A DNA stretch of 64,000 nucleotides from Chitinophagaceae bacterium. GTDB lineage: Bacteria > Bacteroidota > Bacteroidia > Chitinophagales > Chitinophagaceae. Positions 1 through 9,201 of the stretch are shown here, piece by piece; position 1 is the first letter of the stretch; every line of letters starts with the position of its first letter. Both the position numbers and the translations under genes were made by a program. Location: contig JANINS010000004.1 of the NCBI GenBank assembly GCA_024508725.1, positions 328,163 to 392,162 of the forward strand, in the 5' to 3' direction. The notes under the pieces were generated by a model. That model was not told where the DNA came from and ran no database searches. It was given only the letters and a program-made list of their open reading frames with translations.

Positions 1-135
1 TGTTCCATTGACTTTTTTCATTCATTTCGACAGAATTTTACTGCCGTTGTGTCAAAAACGATTGCAATTTGATGACATTGTGGCTGAATGACGATAAAAC
101 AAGAACCTGTAAATTTGCTGTATAAACATCTAAAT

Positions 136-552
136 ATGTACCCAGCAGAGATAGTATTGCCAATGAAGGCAGAGTTAACAGATAATGGTTTTGAAGATCT
201 GACCAATGCAAATTCAGTAGAAGATACTTTGAAGAAAGAAGGAACCACATTGGTGGTGATCAATTCGGTTTGCGGTTGTGCGGCAGGTGCGGCAAGGCCA
301 GGAGTGGTGATGGCTGTAACCAACGCAACCAAACGTCCTGATAGATTGGCTACAGCTTTCGCAGGTTTCGATACCGAAGCAGTGAATAAAGTAAGAGAGC
401 ATTTATTACCTTATCCACCATCATCTCCGGCCATCGCATTGTTTAAAGATGGAGAGTTAGTGAGCATGGTTGAGCGTCACCAGATCGAAGGTCGTCCGGC
501 AAATGTAATTGCACAGCACCTCATCAGCGAGTTTGATAAACATTGTAACTAA
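136..552 (+). CDS. BrxA/BrxB family bacilliredoxin
   Basis: A 138-residue protein of the YphP/YqiW (BrxA/BrxB) family. These thioredoxin-like cytosolic proteins remove bacillithiol or related thiols from oxidised proteins. The redox motif Cys-Gly-Cys sits at residues 46-48 inside the family-typical NSVCGCAAGAARPG stretch. I chose the ATG at 136, where the product begins MYPAEIVLPMKAELT as in relatives. An in-frame ATG at 88 would add 16 residues with no family resemblance. The gene is monocistronic and ends at a strong terminator. Whether this organism makes bacillithiol cannot be judged here. Confidence 0.9.
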   Translation: MYPAEIVLPMKAELTDNGFEDLTNANSVEDTLKKEGTTLVVINSVCGCAAGAARPGVVMAVTNATKRPDRLATAFAGFDTEAVNKVREHLLPYPPSSPAIALFKDGELVSMVERHQIEGRPANVIAQHLISEFDKHCN

Positions 553-584
553 GAAGCTTTGTTATAGATGGGTTAGTCTAGTAG

Positions 585-610
585 GCTCCACCTTCAGGTG
601 GAGCTTTTTT
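585..610 (+). terminator. Rho-independent terminator of the bacilliredoxin gene
   Basis: Perfect 8-bp stem GCTCCACC/GGTGGAGC with a TTCA loop, followed by six T residues, 33 bp after the stop codon. Confidence 0.9.
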
Positions 611-618
611 ATGTAGCC

Positions 619-691
619 AACTGATGTACTTATGGCATCGTCTGTTGTGTCACTCACTTGTACGTTCAGAACTTTATTCTGCATCAAAAGA
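619..691 (+). repeat. Dispersed intergenic repeat, copy 1
   Basis: Contains the core TTGTGTCACTCACTTGTAC at 645-663, followed by GTTCAGAACTTTATTCTGCA. The same core recurs between genes throughout the window (see copies near 9.1, 16.0, 22.7, 35.6, 43.3, 47.2, 49.0, 50.4 and 60.2 kb). It lies between the bacilliredoxin terminator and lgt. Confidence 0.75.
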
Positions 692-832
692 CTAAGTTGT
701 TTTTGTATTTGCAGTAGATTGATAAAGTCATTTTTTCAAATAGAAATAATTCTGAGCTTGTACCAGCTACAAGGTAAATTTCAAACATCAAACGACAAAT
801 GCTAAATCCTTCTTTTTAATTAACATTGCACC

Positions 833-2152
833 ATGTATCCAAACCTGTACTACGCTTTTGAGGATCTTTTTGGTATCAAGATAAAAGGGCTGCAACTCAT
901 CAATTCTTTTGGCTTCTTTGTAGCCATTGCATTTTTGATTGGTGCCTGGGTACTTGCTAAAGAATTAAGACGTAAAGAAGCAGAAGGTTTATTGGGATAT
1001 ACAGAAAGAACAATTACCACCAACCAACAGATCAGTTGGTTCGATGTAGTGCTCAATTTCGTACTTGGTTTTTTCCTTGGCTTTAAGATCATCGGTGCTT
1101 TTTTAATAGACTCAGCAATGGATGATCCGCAGGCTTTTATTTTCTCCAGCCAGGGACATCTGGTTGCAGGTCTTTTAGTTGGACTTTTCTTTGGGGGATG
1201 GAAGTTTAAGGATAAACGTCAAACAGCATCACTCAAGCCGGAGAAAAGAGTGGTAAGAATTTGGCCGCACGACAGGGTAGGAGATATGACCATCTATGCT
1301 GCCATCTTCGGCTTTGCCGGAGCAAAACTTTTCGATATACTCGAAAGTCCGGCTGCATTTATCAGATCATGGAATGAGTGGCAAGCCGGAAACAGCGATG
1401 CTGCCGGATTTCTTTTCAGTGGCTTAACCATTTACGGAGGTTTGATCATTGCTACTATTGCTATTATTGTTTATGCCCGTAAACACAAGATCAATGTGTT
1501 GCACCTGGCTGATGCTTTTGCTACAACCATGATGATTGCTTATGCCATAGGCAGGCTAGGTTGCCAGGTTTCGGGTGATGGAGACTGGGGTGTTCCAAAC
1601 GGTGCATACATCAGTACACCAGATGCTAAAATCGTTGAAGCTGCTCCCGGGCAGGCAAATATGGCTTTGCAGATGAATGCTGCATTTTATCTTCCAGAAC
1701 TCCATATTGATTCTATCAGCCAGGCAAAGCATCCTTCTACCAAAGCTTTTGCAGGATTACCCAACTGGCTTTTTGCCTATAACTATCCGCATAATGTAGT
1801 AGAGGCAGGCTCTAAGATACAAGGTTGCGAAGGTAAATTCTGTAGCCAGCTTCCGGTTCCGGCATATCCAACTCCTTTGTACGAAGTATTGATGTGCACT
1901 TTCCTGTTCTTTGTTCTTTGGGCACTGCGCAAACGAATAAAACTGGCAGGTAGATTAGCAGCATTGTACCTCATCTTCAACGGAATTGAACGCTTCCTGA
2001 TTGAACAGATCAGGGTAAATGTCCCTTATGATCAGCTTCCATTTCAGCCAACTCAGGCTGAGATCATATCAATCCTACTGGTTATATGCGGAATAATTTT
2101 ATATGTTGTAGCCCCAAAGCTTCAACCTAAGCCAGCCACTGCAAAGGCTTAG
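833..2152 (+). CDS. lgt: Prolipoprotein diacylglyceryl transferase
   Basis: Transfers a diacylglyceryl group from phosphatidylglycerol to the lipobox cysteine of prolipoproteins, the first step of lipoprotein maturation in the inner membrane. The 439-residue polytopic protein carries the Lgt signature region GRLGCQVSGDGDWG at about residue 240 and a TPLYE motif near residue 345. It is longer than the roughly 290-residue E. coli enzyme, as is common in Bacteroidota, which have an extended loop and C-terminus. TAACATTG, one mismatch from the -7 consensus TAnnTTTG, ends 4 bp before the ATG. Many lipoproteins in this window would be substrates. Confidence 0.92.
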   Translation: MYPNLYYAFEDLFGIKIKGLQLINSFGFFVAIAFLIGAWVLAKELRRKEAEGLLGYTERTITTNQQISWFDVVLNFVLGFFLGFKIIGAFLIDSAMDDPQAFIFSSQGHLVAGLLVGLFFGGWKFKDKRQTASLKPEKRVVRIWPHDRVGDMTIYAAIFGFAGAKLFDILESPAAFIRSWNEWQAGNSDAAGFLFSGLTIYGGLIIATIAIIVYARKHKINVLHLADAFATTMMIAYAIGRLGCQVSGDGDWGVPNGAYISTPDAKIVEAAPGQANMALQMNAAFYLPELHIDSISQAKHPSTKAFAGLPNWLFAYNYPHNVVEAGSKIQGCEGKFCSQLPVPAYPTPLYEVLMCTFLFFVLWALRKRIKLAGRLAALYLIFNGIERFLIEQIRVNVPYDQLPFQPTQAEIISILLVICGIILYVVAPKLQPKPATAKA

Positions 2153-2339
2153 TTACCGTTCATCACAAGAAAGTAACCTCTTAAACGGCTGTACGTTCAG
2201 TTGTCAAGGATTCAGGTAGCTACCAACCATCCTTGTATTCTACCGTTCATGTCAAAATAATGTACTGTGTATTGCAAAGTACTCATCTTTGAACTGTAAT
2301 CAATATGCACAAGTACTAAACTGACAAAAAACACAACTA

Positions 2340-4793
2340 ATGAAACAGCTACCAATCCTAATAACTGCACTTGGCCTCTTAGCAGGCTCATTTAGCGGCA
2401 AAGCCCAAAACCCTGGTTCGGCAAAAGTTTCCGGAACTGTATCATCAACCCAAAAACCCATTGAAGCCGCTACTGTGAGTCTGTTAAGGGCAAAAGATTC
2501 TTCTATTGTAAAGTTTGCCGTTACAGGTAAAACCGGTGCTTTTGAAATAGAAGGGAAAGAAGGTACTTACCTGATCTCGATCCAGGCTATTGGATTTTCT
2601 AAATATTTCAGCGATCGTTTTCAGTTAGCTTCCGGAGCAACAATAAGCTTCAGCAGCATAGAGCTGGTTGCAACCAATAAACAATTGGAAGGTGTAACCG
2701 TAGCATCTAAAAAACCATTATTCGAACAGAAGATCGATAAGATGGTAGTGAATGTAGATGCTTCTCCAACAAACGTGGGCAGTTCTGCTTTGGAGGTACT
2801 GGAAAAGTCTCCCGGAATTTCGGTTGATAAAGATGGCAACATCAGCCTGAAAGGAAAAGAAGGCGTAATGGTGTTGATCGATGGTCGTCCCACTCAACTT
2901 GGTGGTGCTGATCTTGCCAACATGTTACGCAGCATGAATGCAAATCAACTGGAGCAGATCGAGATTATGACAAATCCTCCTGCTAAGTACGATGCTGCAG
3001 GAAACGCTGGTATCATCAATATTAAAACAAAGAAGAACAAACAATTTGGTTACAACGGATCCATCACTTTGGGATATGGACAAGGACGTTATCCTAAGTT
3101 CAACGAATCACTCAACTTTAATTACCGCCAGGGTAAAATAAATGTATTCACCAACCTTAGTCATAACTATCGCAAAGGCTTTGGTGAACTCGATATCCAG
3201 AGGAATTTCCTGAACAATACATCCAAGCTGGTAGAATCTCATTTCGAGCAGCAGGCAAGAATGACCAATGAAGGCAACTCTTATAATGGAAAGATCGGGT
3301 TGGATTATTTCGTATCGAAGAAAACAACTTTTGGAGCAGTAGTTTCAGGATACACAAATCTTTTCAACGGCTCTAACAGAAATGTAAACAACCTTTTCAA
3401 TCCACCAGGAAATCTGGTAGAACAAACCCGAGCTATTTCAACACAGGATGAAAGCTGGAAAAACTTCAGCACCAATGTAAATTTCCGTCACGTGTTCGAT
3501 TCTACAGGAAAAGAACTTTCTGCAGACGTAGATTATATGAAGTATGATGCATCGCAACATCACTTTTTATCCAATTCTTACTTCACACCTTCAGGGGTTG
3601 AAAAAACTAAAGCAGATTCTTTGTACGGAGAATTACCACAGTTGATCGATATCTATAGTGCCAAAATAGATTACATCCACCCGCTAAAAAAAGGTGCTCG
3701 TTTTGAAGCCGGAGTTAAAACAAGCTTTGTTGAAACCAATAACAATGCTAAATATGATACCATGCATAACGGTGTGTTGATGCATGATTACAACAGGAGT
3801 AATTTTTTCATCTATAAAGAAAATATCAATGCAGCATACATAAACCTGAGTGGTCCTTTGGGTAAAAAATGGAATGGACAATTAGGTTTAAGAGTAGAAA
3901 ATACCATTGCTAAAGGAAGGCAGGTTACTACGAGCCAGGACTTTGATAGAAACTATACGCAACTTTTTCCAACCGCATTTTTGCAATACAAGCTCAATGA
4001 TAAAAACAGTTTCGGATTGAATTATGGCAGAAGAATTCGCCGTCCCAATTACGAAAGCCTGAACCCTTTTATCGAATTCCTCGATAAGTATACATATCAG
4101 CAGGGAAATCCAAACCTGAAACCTCAGTTCAGTCATAATGTTGAATTAAGTCATACTTACAAAGGATTTCTTACAACCACACTTAATTATACCAAAACAA
4201 CAGATATCATTTCTCCTGTAATCGAGCAGATCACTGACGATACACTCACATTTGTAAGACAACAAAATATTGCCAGCCAGGAACAATTTGGTATTGCGAT
4301 CAGTGCCGGAATGCCAATTACAAAATGGTGGACGAGCAATCTTTACGTAAATGCTTTCTACAATAAGTTCCATGGTGTGCTCAATACAGATTATGTAAGT
4401 GTTGATGCGAAAACCATTATGTTCAATGGTTCACAGCAATTCAAAACAAGTAAGAACGGAACATTAGAGATCAGTGGTTGGTACAGAACCGGTGGATTAG
4501 AAGGTGTGATCAGGGCGAAATCAGTAGGGATGATTGCACTTGGCTATACGCAGCAGATCATGAAAGGAAAAGGAACATTGCGATTCAATCTTCGTGATGT
4601 GTTATTTACGCAACAATTCAGAGCTTCCAGTAAATACGGATCTGTTGATGCAGCTTTCCAGGAAAGAAGAGACAGCAGGGTATTTAACATTGGATTTACG
4701 TATCGCTTCAGCAAAGGAAAATTAAAAGCTCAGCAAAGTAAAAGAAACAGCGGAGCCAGTGAAGAAGCAGGAAGAGTAGGAGGCGGAAACTAA
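2340..4793 (+). CDS. TonB-receptor-like outer-membrane beta-barrel protein (OMP_b-brl_3 type), copy 1
   Basis: An 817-residue outer-membrane protein. A signal peptide (residues 1-22, ending GKAQ) is followed by a carboxypeptidase-regulatory-like beta-sandwich (about 28-115), a plug-like region (about 118-230, with KSPGISVDKDGNISLKGKEG and NPPAKYDAAGNAGIINI) and a large beta-barrel with many aromatic-ending strands. The tail is polar and Gly-rich. This architecture is that of the outer_membrane_beta-barrel_family / TonB-dependent receptors. The ligand is unknown, and no SusD-like partner is adjacent. It is paralogous to the next gene. Confidence 0.85.
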   Translation: MKQLPILITALGLLAGSFSGKAQNPGSAKVSGTVSSTQKPIEAATVSLLRAKDSSIVKFAVTGKTGAFEIEGKEGTYLISIQAIGFSKYFSDRFQLASGATISFSSIELVATNKQLEGVTVASKKPLFEQKIDKMVVNVDASPTNVGSSALEVLEKSPGISVDKDGNISLKGKEGVMVLIDGRPTQLGGADLANMLRSMNANQLEQIEIMTNPPAKYDAAGNAGIINIKTKKNKQFGYNGSITLGYGQGRYPKFNESLNFNYRQGKINVFTNLSHNYRKGFGELDIQRNFLNNTSKLVESHFEQQARMTNEGNSYNGKIGLDYFVSKKTTFGAVVSGYTNLFNGSNRNVNNLFNPPGNLVEQTRAISTQDESWKNFSTNVNFRHVFDSTGKELSADVDYMKYDASQHHFLSNSYFTPSGVEKTKADSLYGELPQLIDIYSAKIDYIHPLKKGARFEAGVKTSFVETNNNAKYDTMHNGVLMHDYNRSNFFIYKENINAAYINLSGPLGKKWNGQLGLRVENTIAKGRQVTTSQDFDRNYTQLFPTAFLQYKLNDKNSFGLNYGRRIRRPNYESLNPFIEFLDKYTYQQGNPNLKPQFSHNVELSHTYKGFLTTTLNYTKTTDIISPVIEQITDDTLTFVRQQNIASQEQFGIAISAGMPITKWWTSNLYVNAFYNKFHGVLNTDYVSVDAKTIMFNGSQQFKTSKNGTLEISGWYRTGGLEGVIRAKSVGMIALGYTQQIMKGKGTLRFNLRDVLFTQQFRASSKYGSVDAAFQERRDSRVFNIGFTYRFSKGKLKAQQSKRNSGASEEAGRVGGGN

Positions 4794-4802
4794 ATAAATT
4801 AT

Positions 4803-4834
4803 AAAAACTCCGCTCATCAAAAAGCGGAGTTTTT
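4803..4834 (+). terminator. Terminator after the first barrel gene
   Basis: Inverted repeat AAAAACTCCGCT (4803-4814) and AGCGGAGTTTTT (4823-4834), with the T run at the 3' side. The symmetric A/T tails would let it act on both strands. Confidence 0.88.
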
Positions 4835-4939
4835 CATTCCCTATCATCCCTGCAAAGTTTCCGTTTATCCCTTTTGGCTATTCTTAACAATCACACCTCA
4901 ACAATTTTGAATCGCTGTAACAGCACATAATCACTGTTT

Positions 4940-7423
4940 ATGAAAAGGATATTTACATTCATACTAATAACACTTTCATTATTTGCCCAGGCACAAAGCA
5001 AAACCGGGAAAGTGAGTGGTACTTTGAAAAATGCAGAAGGCAAAGCCATTGAAGCCGCTACTGTATCGCTGCTGAAAGCAGATAATAAGGCTTTGGTGAA
5101 AGTGAGCGTTTCAGATAAGAATGGAAATTTTGAATTTGAAAGAATTCCTGAAGGAAAGTTCTTTGTTACAGTTGCTGCTGCAGGATACGCTAGCCTAAAA
5201 TCTGATGTGTTGGAGATCACTCCTGAAAAAAATACAATTGAACTTGGTTCACTCACACCACAAGCTGCTTCAGGTGATCTTGGAAATGTTGAAGTGGTTT
5301 CAAAAAGACCGTTGATCGAAAACAAGATCGATAAAACAGTGGTGAATGTAGATGCTTCTCCTTCCAACACAGGTTTGTCTGCTTTGGAAGTGTTAGAGAA
5401 ATCTCCTGGCGTTGTGATTGATAATAATGATAACATCAGTGTAAAAGGAAAATCCGGTGTGATCATATTGATCGATGGAAAACAATCATATCTGAGTGGT
5501 CAGGACCTGGCGAATTTTTTAAGAAACATGCCATCTAACCAACTTGATCAGATCGAGATCATGACCCAGCCATCTGCAAAATTCGATGCGGCAGGTAATT
5601 CTGGTGTGATCAATATCAAAACCAAAAAGAGTAAAGCAAACGGATTCAATGGTAGTGTAAATAACAGCGCCATCTTCGCTAATTATTTTAAAAACACAAG
5701 TGGCTTTAATTTCAACTGGAGAAAGAACAAAGTAAATATTTTCGGTAACTACGGATTCGCTTACTGGGAAGGATTCAACGACATTCATATTACCCGTGAA
5801 TTTCGTACCAATAAAAATTCAGCTTTTTATCAATACTTCGATCAGAATACATTCGGGAAATTCTCAGGGTATCCGCACAATTTTAAATTAGGTGTAGATG
5901 TATTTGCATCTAAGAAAACAACGGTTGGAGCTGTTGTTACCGGCAACTTCGATATAAGAAAATTCAAAACGGAAGGGGAGAACAAGATTTACGATGCCAA
6001 TCACCAGTTGGATCGTATTAACAGATCTGTTTCTGAAACAAATGATCCATGGACAAACCTCGGCGGTAACATCAACTTCAAGCAGGTCTTGAATAAGAAA
6101 GGAGCAGAGATCACTGCTGATGCAGATTATGTAATGTATCGAACTAAGGGAAAACAGTTCAACTACAACTTCCTGTACAATCCTGATGGAACATTGGCAA
6201 CACCTGCTGCAGGTCAGGAAAACCCGATCATGCTCAATGGATATCTTCCAGCCAATATTGATATCTACACTTTTAAATCTGATTACAGTCAGCCATTAGG
6301 CAAAGAAGGAAGATTGGAAGCCGGCATAAAGCTCAGCCATGTAAAAACAGATAACGACGCTCAATATTCTTATTACAATTCTGCACAGGCTGCATGGTTA
6401 AATGATTCCCGTAGTAATCATTTCTTATATGAAGAGAACATCAATGCAGCTTATGTAAATGTGAATCGCCAGATCAAAAAATTAGGCGTTCAATTAGGAT
6501 TGAGAGTAGAAGAAACACAGGTAAAAGGTTACCAGGTAGTGAAGAATGAAAAGTTTGATAGAAAGTACACAAGAGTTTTCCCTACTGCATTTTTCAGTTA
6601 CAAAGTGAATGATAACAATACACTTGGATTGAGTTATGGAAGAAGAATTGAAAGACCCGGTTACCAGGATCTGAATCCGTTCCAGTATCCATTGGATGCT
6701 TACACTCACAGGCAGGGCAATCCACTATTGCAGCCACAGTTCAGTCATAATATTGAGTTGAGTTATAACTACAAAGGCAGATTGAACATTGCAACGAATT
6801 TTACAAGAACTACCGATATCATTAATGATCTCATCAAAACTGAAAAGCTTCCAAGCAATCCTTATCCAACTACTTTCCAGGTAAAGGATAATGTTGCCGA
6901 AAGAACGAATATTGGTTTATCGATCAGTTGGAATCAGCCACTAAAGAAATGGTGGAGCGTTAATTTCTTCACCAACATTTATAACAACAGTTATGAAGGA
7001 TTTATTGGTGCTGAAAAGATCGATGTTGCTTTCACATCATTCAACGCTAACGTTAGCAACAACTTCAACTTTGGGAAAGGTTGGACTGGTGAGGTGAGTG
7101 GCTTCTATAATTTTAAGAATTACAGTAGCAGTGTGATACTGGCTCAGCCAATGGGAATGTTCTCACTCGGACTTGGAAAACAAGTGTTAAAAGGTAAAGG
7201 AACAATTCGTATCAATGCCCGTGACCCATTCTGGATAATGAAGTTCCGTGGATATACTGAGATGGATCAGTTTACTACCAGCATTAACAGCAAGTGGGAT
7301 AACAGGAGATTTATTGTATCGTTCAACTTCAGGTTTGGAAAAGGACAGCAGCAACAACAAAGAAAAAGAGGTGGATCTGAAGAAGAACAAAACAGAGCTG
7401 GCGGTGGTCAGCAACAAGGCTAA
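4940..7423 (+). CDS. TonB-receptor-like outer-membrane beta-barrel protein (OMP_b-brl_3 type), copy 2
   Basis: An 827-residue paralogue of the preceding gene with the same order of parts: signal peptide (1-18), carboxypeptidase-regulatory-like domain, plug-like region containing VDASPSNTGLSALEVLEKSP and QPSAKFDAAGNSGVINI, then the barrel. The C-terminus is low-complexity, rich in Gln, Arg and Gly. The tandem arrangement and shared motifs indicate an old duplication. A terminator separates the two genes, so they are probably transcribed separately. Substrate unknown. Confidence 0.85.
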   Translation: MKRIFTFILITLSLFAQAQSKTGKVSGTLKNAEGKAIEAATVSLLKADNKALVKVSVSDKNGNFEFERIPEGKFFVTVAAAGYASLKSDVLEITPEKNTIELGSLTPQAASGDLGNVEVVSKRPLIENKIDKTVVNVDASPSNTGLSALEVLEKSPGVVIDNNDNISVKGKSGVIILIDGKQSYLSGQDLANFLRNMPSNQLDQIEIMTQPSAKFDAAGNSGVINIKTKKSKANGFNGSVNNSAIFANYFKNTSGFNFNWRKNKVNIFGNYGFAYWEGFNDIHITREFRTNKNSAFYQYFDQNTFGKFSGYPHNFKLGVDVFASKKTTVGAVVTGNFDIRKFKTEGENKIYDANHQLDRINRSVSETNDPWTNLGGNINFKQVLNKKGAEITADADYVMYRTKGKQFNYNFLYNPDGTLATPAAGQENPIMLNGYLPANIDIYTFKSDYSQPLGKEGRLEAGIKLSHVKTDNDAQYSYYNSAQAAWLNDSRSNHFLYEENINAAYVNVNRQIKKLGVQLGLRVEETQVKGYQVVKNEKFDRKYTRVFPTAFFSYKVNDNNTLGLSYGRRIERPGYQDLNPFQYPLDAYTHRQGNPLLQPQFSHNIELSYNYKGRLNIATNFTRTTDIINDLIKTEKLPSNPYPTTFQVKDNVAERTNIGLSISWNQPLKKWWSVNFFTNIYNNSYEGFIGAEKIDVAFTSFNANVSNNFNFGKGWTGEVSGFYNFKNYSSSVILAQPMGMFSLGLGKQVLKGKGTIRINARDPFWIMKFRGYTEMDQFTTSINSKWDNRRFIVSFNFRFGKGQQQQQRKRGGSEEEQNRAGGGQQQG

Positions 7424-7454
7424 GTTTTTTCTCTCATGTGCATTATATAGGGAC

Positions 7455-7480
7455 GACCCTGGTTTCAACCAGGGTCTTTT
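7455..7480 (+). terminator. Terminator after the second barrel gene
   Basis: Perfect 10-bp stem GACCCTGGTT/AACCAGGGTC with a 2-nt apex (in practice a 4-6 nt loop), followed by TTTT. It lies between convergent genes and has a T run on the plus strand only. Confidence 0.85.
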
Positions 7481-7487
7481 ATTTCAG

Positions 7488-7901
7488 CTAGACAATTTTA
7501 ATACTTATAAGTTGCTTGATGTCTTTAACAGAATTAGTATTCTTCACCGGAATTCTTATTCCTCTTCCTTCGGCATAAGCTTTCGCATTTTGTAGCTGGG
7601 TTTTTATTTCATCAGCAACGGTGGAATCCATTACCAGTTTGGTCGCTTTCTCTCCAAACACCATCGACACCTGGAAAAAGCCATCATACGGCAACATATA
7701 AACGATCACTCTTTTCTTGTCTTTGATCCGAAAGCTCCAACCGAATTTTTCACCTGCATATTTCCATTCATCTTCTGCAGCGGGATAAGATGTGTGTACG
7801 AATGATGAGATTTCCTGCCACAATTTAAAAGTTTTATTCAATTCTTTTTCAAGGTCGGCTGCAGATGGTTTTTGCTCTTTATCGGGGAATATGCTTTTCA
7901 T
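7488..7901 (-). CDS. DUF3788-like protein
   Basis: A 137-residue soluble protein resembling the DUF3788 family, which is found in many Bacteroidota and Firmicutes and has no assigned biochemical role. Visible features are an amphipathic N-terminal helix region, the segment DEWKYAGEKFGWSFRIKDKK, and VYMLPYDGFFQVSMVFGEKAT, typical of the family's beta core. No signal peptide. It stands alone, convergent with the preceding barrel gene and divergent from yajQ. Family assignment rests on motif memory. Confidence 0.72.
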   Translation of the reverse strand: MKSIFPDKEQKPSAADLEKELNKTFKLWQEISSFVHTSYPAAEDEWKYAGEKFGWSFRIKDKKRVIVYMLPYDGFFQVSMVFGEKATKLVMDSTVADEIKTQLQNAKAYAEGRGIRIPVKNTNSVKDIKQLISIKIV

Positions 7902-7977
7902 ACGCAGAACTAAGTTACTTTATTAATGAAGCTGATATACATTTGCCAAACCATCAGTAACCTGTAAACTAACCGCT

Positions 7978-8469
7978 ATGCCATCATTCGATATTGAAAG
8001 CTCAGTTGATCTGCAAACACTCGATAATGCCATCAATACTGTAAAAAAAGAGATCGCAAATCGCTTCGACTTCAGGGGTTCTCCGGTTGAGATCGACCTG
8101 GATAAGAAAGAATACATCGTAAAAGTGGAAGTGGAAAGCGATATGAAGATGAAACAGGTGATCGATGTGATCATCAGCCGTGCAATGAAACAAGGCATCG
8201 ATGCCTCGGCTTTTAATTTCGAAAAAGATGCTTACCCAAGTGGTAAAGTGGTGAAGAAAGAAATTCCGGTGAAGAATGGATTAAAGCAGGAAGATGCCAA
8301 AAAAGTGGTGAAGCTGATCAAAGATTCCGGGCTAAAAGTCCAGGCCCAGATCATGGATACGATCGTTAGGGTTACCGGAAAAAAGATCGATGATCTGCAG
8401 GAGGTGATCGCTTTATGCCGAGGAGCGAATCTTGGTCTGCCGTTGCAGTTCGTAAATATGAAATCATGA
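7978..8469 (+). CDS. yajQ: YajQ family nucleotide-binding protein
   Basis: A 163-residue cytosolic protein of the YajQ/UPF0234 family, two ferredoxin-like domains reported to bind nucleotides and, in some bacteria, cyclic di-GMP. Diagnostic segments are MPSFDIESSVD at the N-terminus, NRFDFRGSPVEID near residue 30 and the C-terminal VRVTGKKIDDLQEVI. Length matches the family. A TACATTTG -7-like element lies at 7938-7945. An inverted period-8 repeat follows the stop codon almost directly. Confidence 0.92.
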   Translation: MPSFDIESSVDLQTLDNAINTVKKEIANRFDFRGSPVEIDLDKKEYIVKVEVESDMKMKQVIDVIISRAMKQGIDASAFNFEKDAYPSGKVVKKEIPVKNGLKQEDAKKVVKLIKDSGLKVQAQIMDTIVRVTGKKIDDLQEVIALCRGANLGLPLQFVNMKS

Positions 8470-8476
8470 GTTTTCG

Positions 8477-8532
8477 CACAGAGGAAACAGAGTTAACGAG
8501 AAGAAAACCTCTGCTATCTCTTCAACTCTGTG
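8477..8532. repeat. Inverted period-8 array (yajQ junction)
   Basis: The left arm (8477-8508) is octamers beginning CACAGAGG. The right arm (8509-8532), read on the other strand, is octamers beginning CACAGAGT. The array starts 8 bp after the yajQ stop codon. It has the architecture of the other stop-to-start arrays but period 8 and no enclosed gene. Confidence 0.65.
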
Positions 8533-8559
8533 GGATAAGCAGTTGGTACTCAGTCGATG

Positions 8560-8630
8560 TCATGTTCTCGGAACGATGAAGTGCTTGCGACGCAACCGAC
8601 GACGCCACGAAGCGTTAAAGCTGGTATCTA
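8560..8630 (-). repeat. Dispersed intergenic repeat, copy 2 (degenerate)
   Basis: The minus strand reads GGTTGCGTCGCA at 8586-8597, flanked by ACCAGCT-like and CACTTCA-like sequence as in the better copies. It is shorter and more diverged than the others. Confidence 0.45.
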
Positions 8631-8653
8631 CCTTACTTTAAGAGCATTTTTAT

Positions 8654-8684
8654 TTTGCCCTCAACCGTGATTTCCTTAGCTTTG
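8654..8684 (+). promoter_or_regulatory. Promoter of rpmE2
   Basis: TTTG at 8654-8657 and TAGCTTTG at 8677-8684 with a 19-bp spacer. This is an exact match to the Bacteroidota housekeeping promoter (-33 TTTG, -7 TAnnTTTG). It leaves a leader of about 45 nt before rpmE2. Confidence 0.8.
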
Positions 8685-8736
8685 CACCTCTTTTAAAACT
8701 GCATGGCAAAATCCATGCACCCTAAAATGTAAAATA

Positions 8737-8988
8737 ATGAAACAGGGAATCCATCCAGAAGGTTATCGTTTTGTGGTTTTCAAGGACATGAGTAACGGTG
8801 AAGCGTTCCTCGGAAAGTCAACCACTGCTTCAAAAGAAACTATTAAGTGGGAAGACGGAAACGAATATCCACTTGTTAAGCTTGAGATATCTAATACGTC
8901 TCACCCGTTCTATACTGGTAAGAACATGCTGGTAGATACTGCAGGTCGTATCGATAAGTTCAAGAAGCGTTACGAAAAGAAGAAATAA
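8737..8988 (+). CDS. rpmE2: 50S ribosomal protein L31, type B
   Basis: An 83-residue type B L31 of the large ribosomal subunit. It starts [17 protein letters not shown] and contains [11 protein letters not shown], both typical. It lacks the zinc-binding cysteines of type A L31, i.e. it is the zinc-independent form. Own promoter upstream and a strong terminator 27 bp downstream, so it is a single-gene unit. The leader could host ribosomal-protein autoregulation, but I see no clear structure. Confidence 0.95.
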   Translation: MKQGIHPEGYRFVVFKDMSNGEAFLGKSTTASKETIKWEDGNEYPLVKLEISNTSHPFYTGKNMLVDTAGRIDKFKKRYEKKK

Positions 8989-9015
8989 TTCAGTTTTTCA
9001 TAGTTGATTTTTTTT

Positions 9016-9045
9016 CCGCCTCTAGCAATAGGGGCGGTTTTTTTT
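9016..9045 (+). terminator. Terminator of rpmE2
   Basis: Stem CCGCCTCTA/TAGGGGCGG (one G-T pair) with a GCAA loop, followed by eight T residues. Confidence 0.92.
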
Positions 9046-9096
9046 AATGGTTCACTCTTCAGGAGAGAGCCATTTTTTTTCTGTGTTTATTGACCA

Positions 9097-9160
9097 TTGC
9101 TGAAGTGCTACGATTATGCTTCGTTGCGTCGCACTCTTCAGGTTTCTGTTCTTTATTCAG
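9097..9160 (+). repeat. Dispersed intergenic repeat, copy 3
   Basis: Core TTGCGTCGCACTCTT at 9124-9138, preceded by GCTGAAGTGCTACGATTATG and followed by a TTTATTCAGC end. The flank AAGTGCTA-GATT is shared with the copy near 22.67 kb. Confidence 0.7.
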
Positions 9161-9201
9161 CTAATTGCCCCAACAGTTTTACCTTCAGCCAAACTTTTTA
9201 A

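Noticed and set aside
1-21. Minus-strand ATG at 21 reading MKKVNGT off the window edge
   Set aside because: Only seven codons are visible. It could be the start of a divergent gene, but there is nothing to support it.
2180-2210. TGTACGTTCAG match to the dispersed repeat upstream of the first barrel gene
   Set aside because: Only about 11 bp of the flank and no core; too short to count as a copy.
4891-5466. Minus-strand 191-codon frame inside the second barrel gene
   Set aside because: Antisense shadow of a strongly supported coding sequence.
7248-7595. Plus-strand 115-codon frame across the end of the second barrel gene
   Set aside because: A frame shadow running through a terminator and into the DUF3788 gene.
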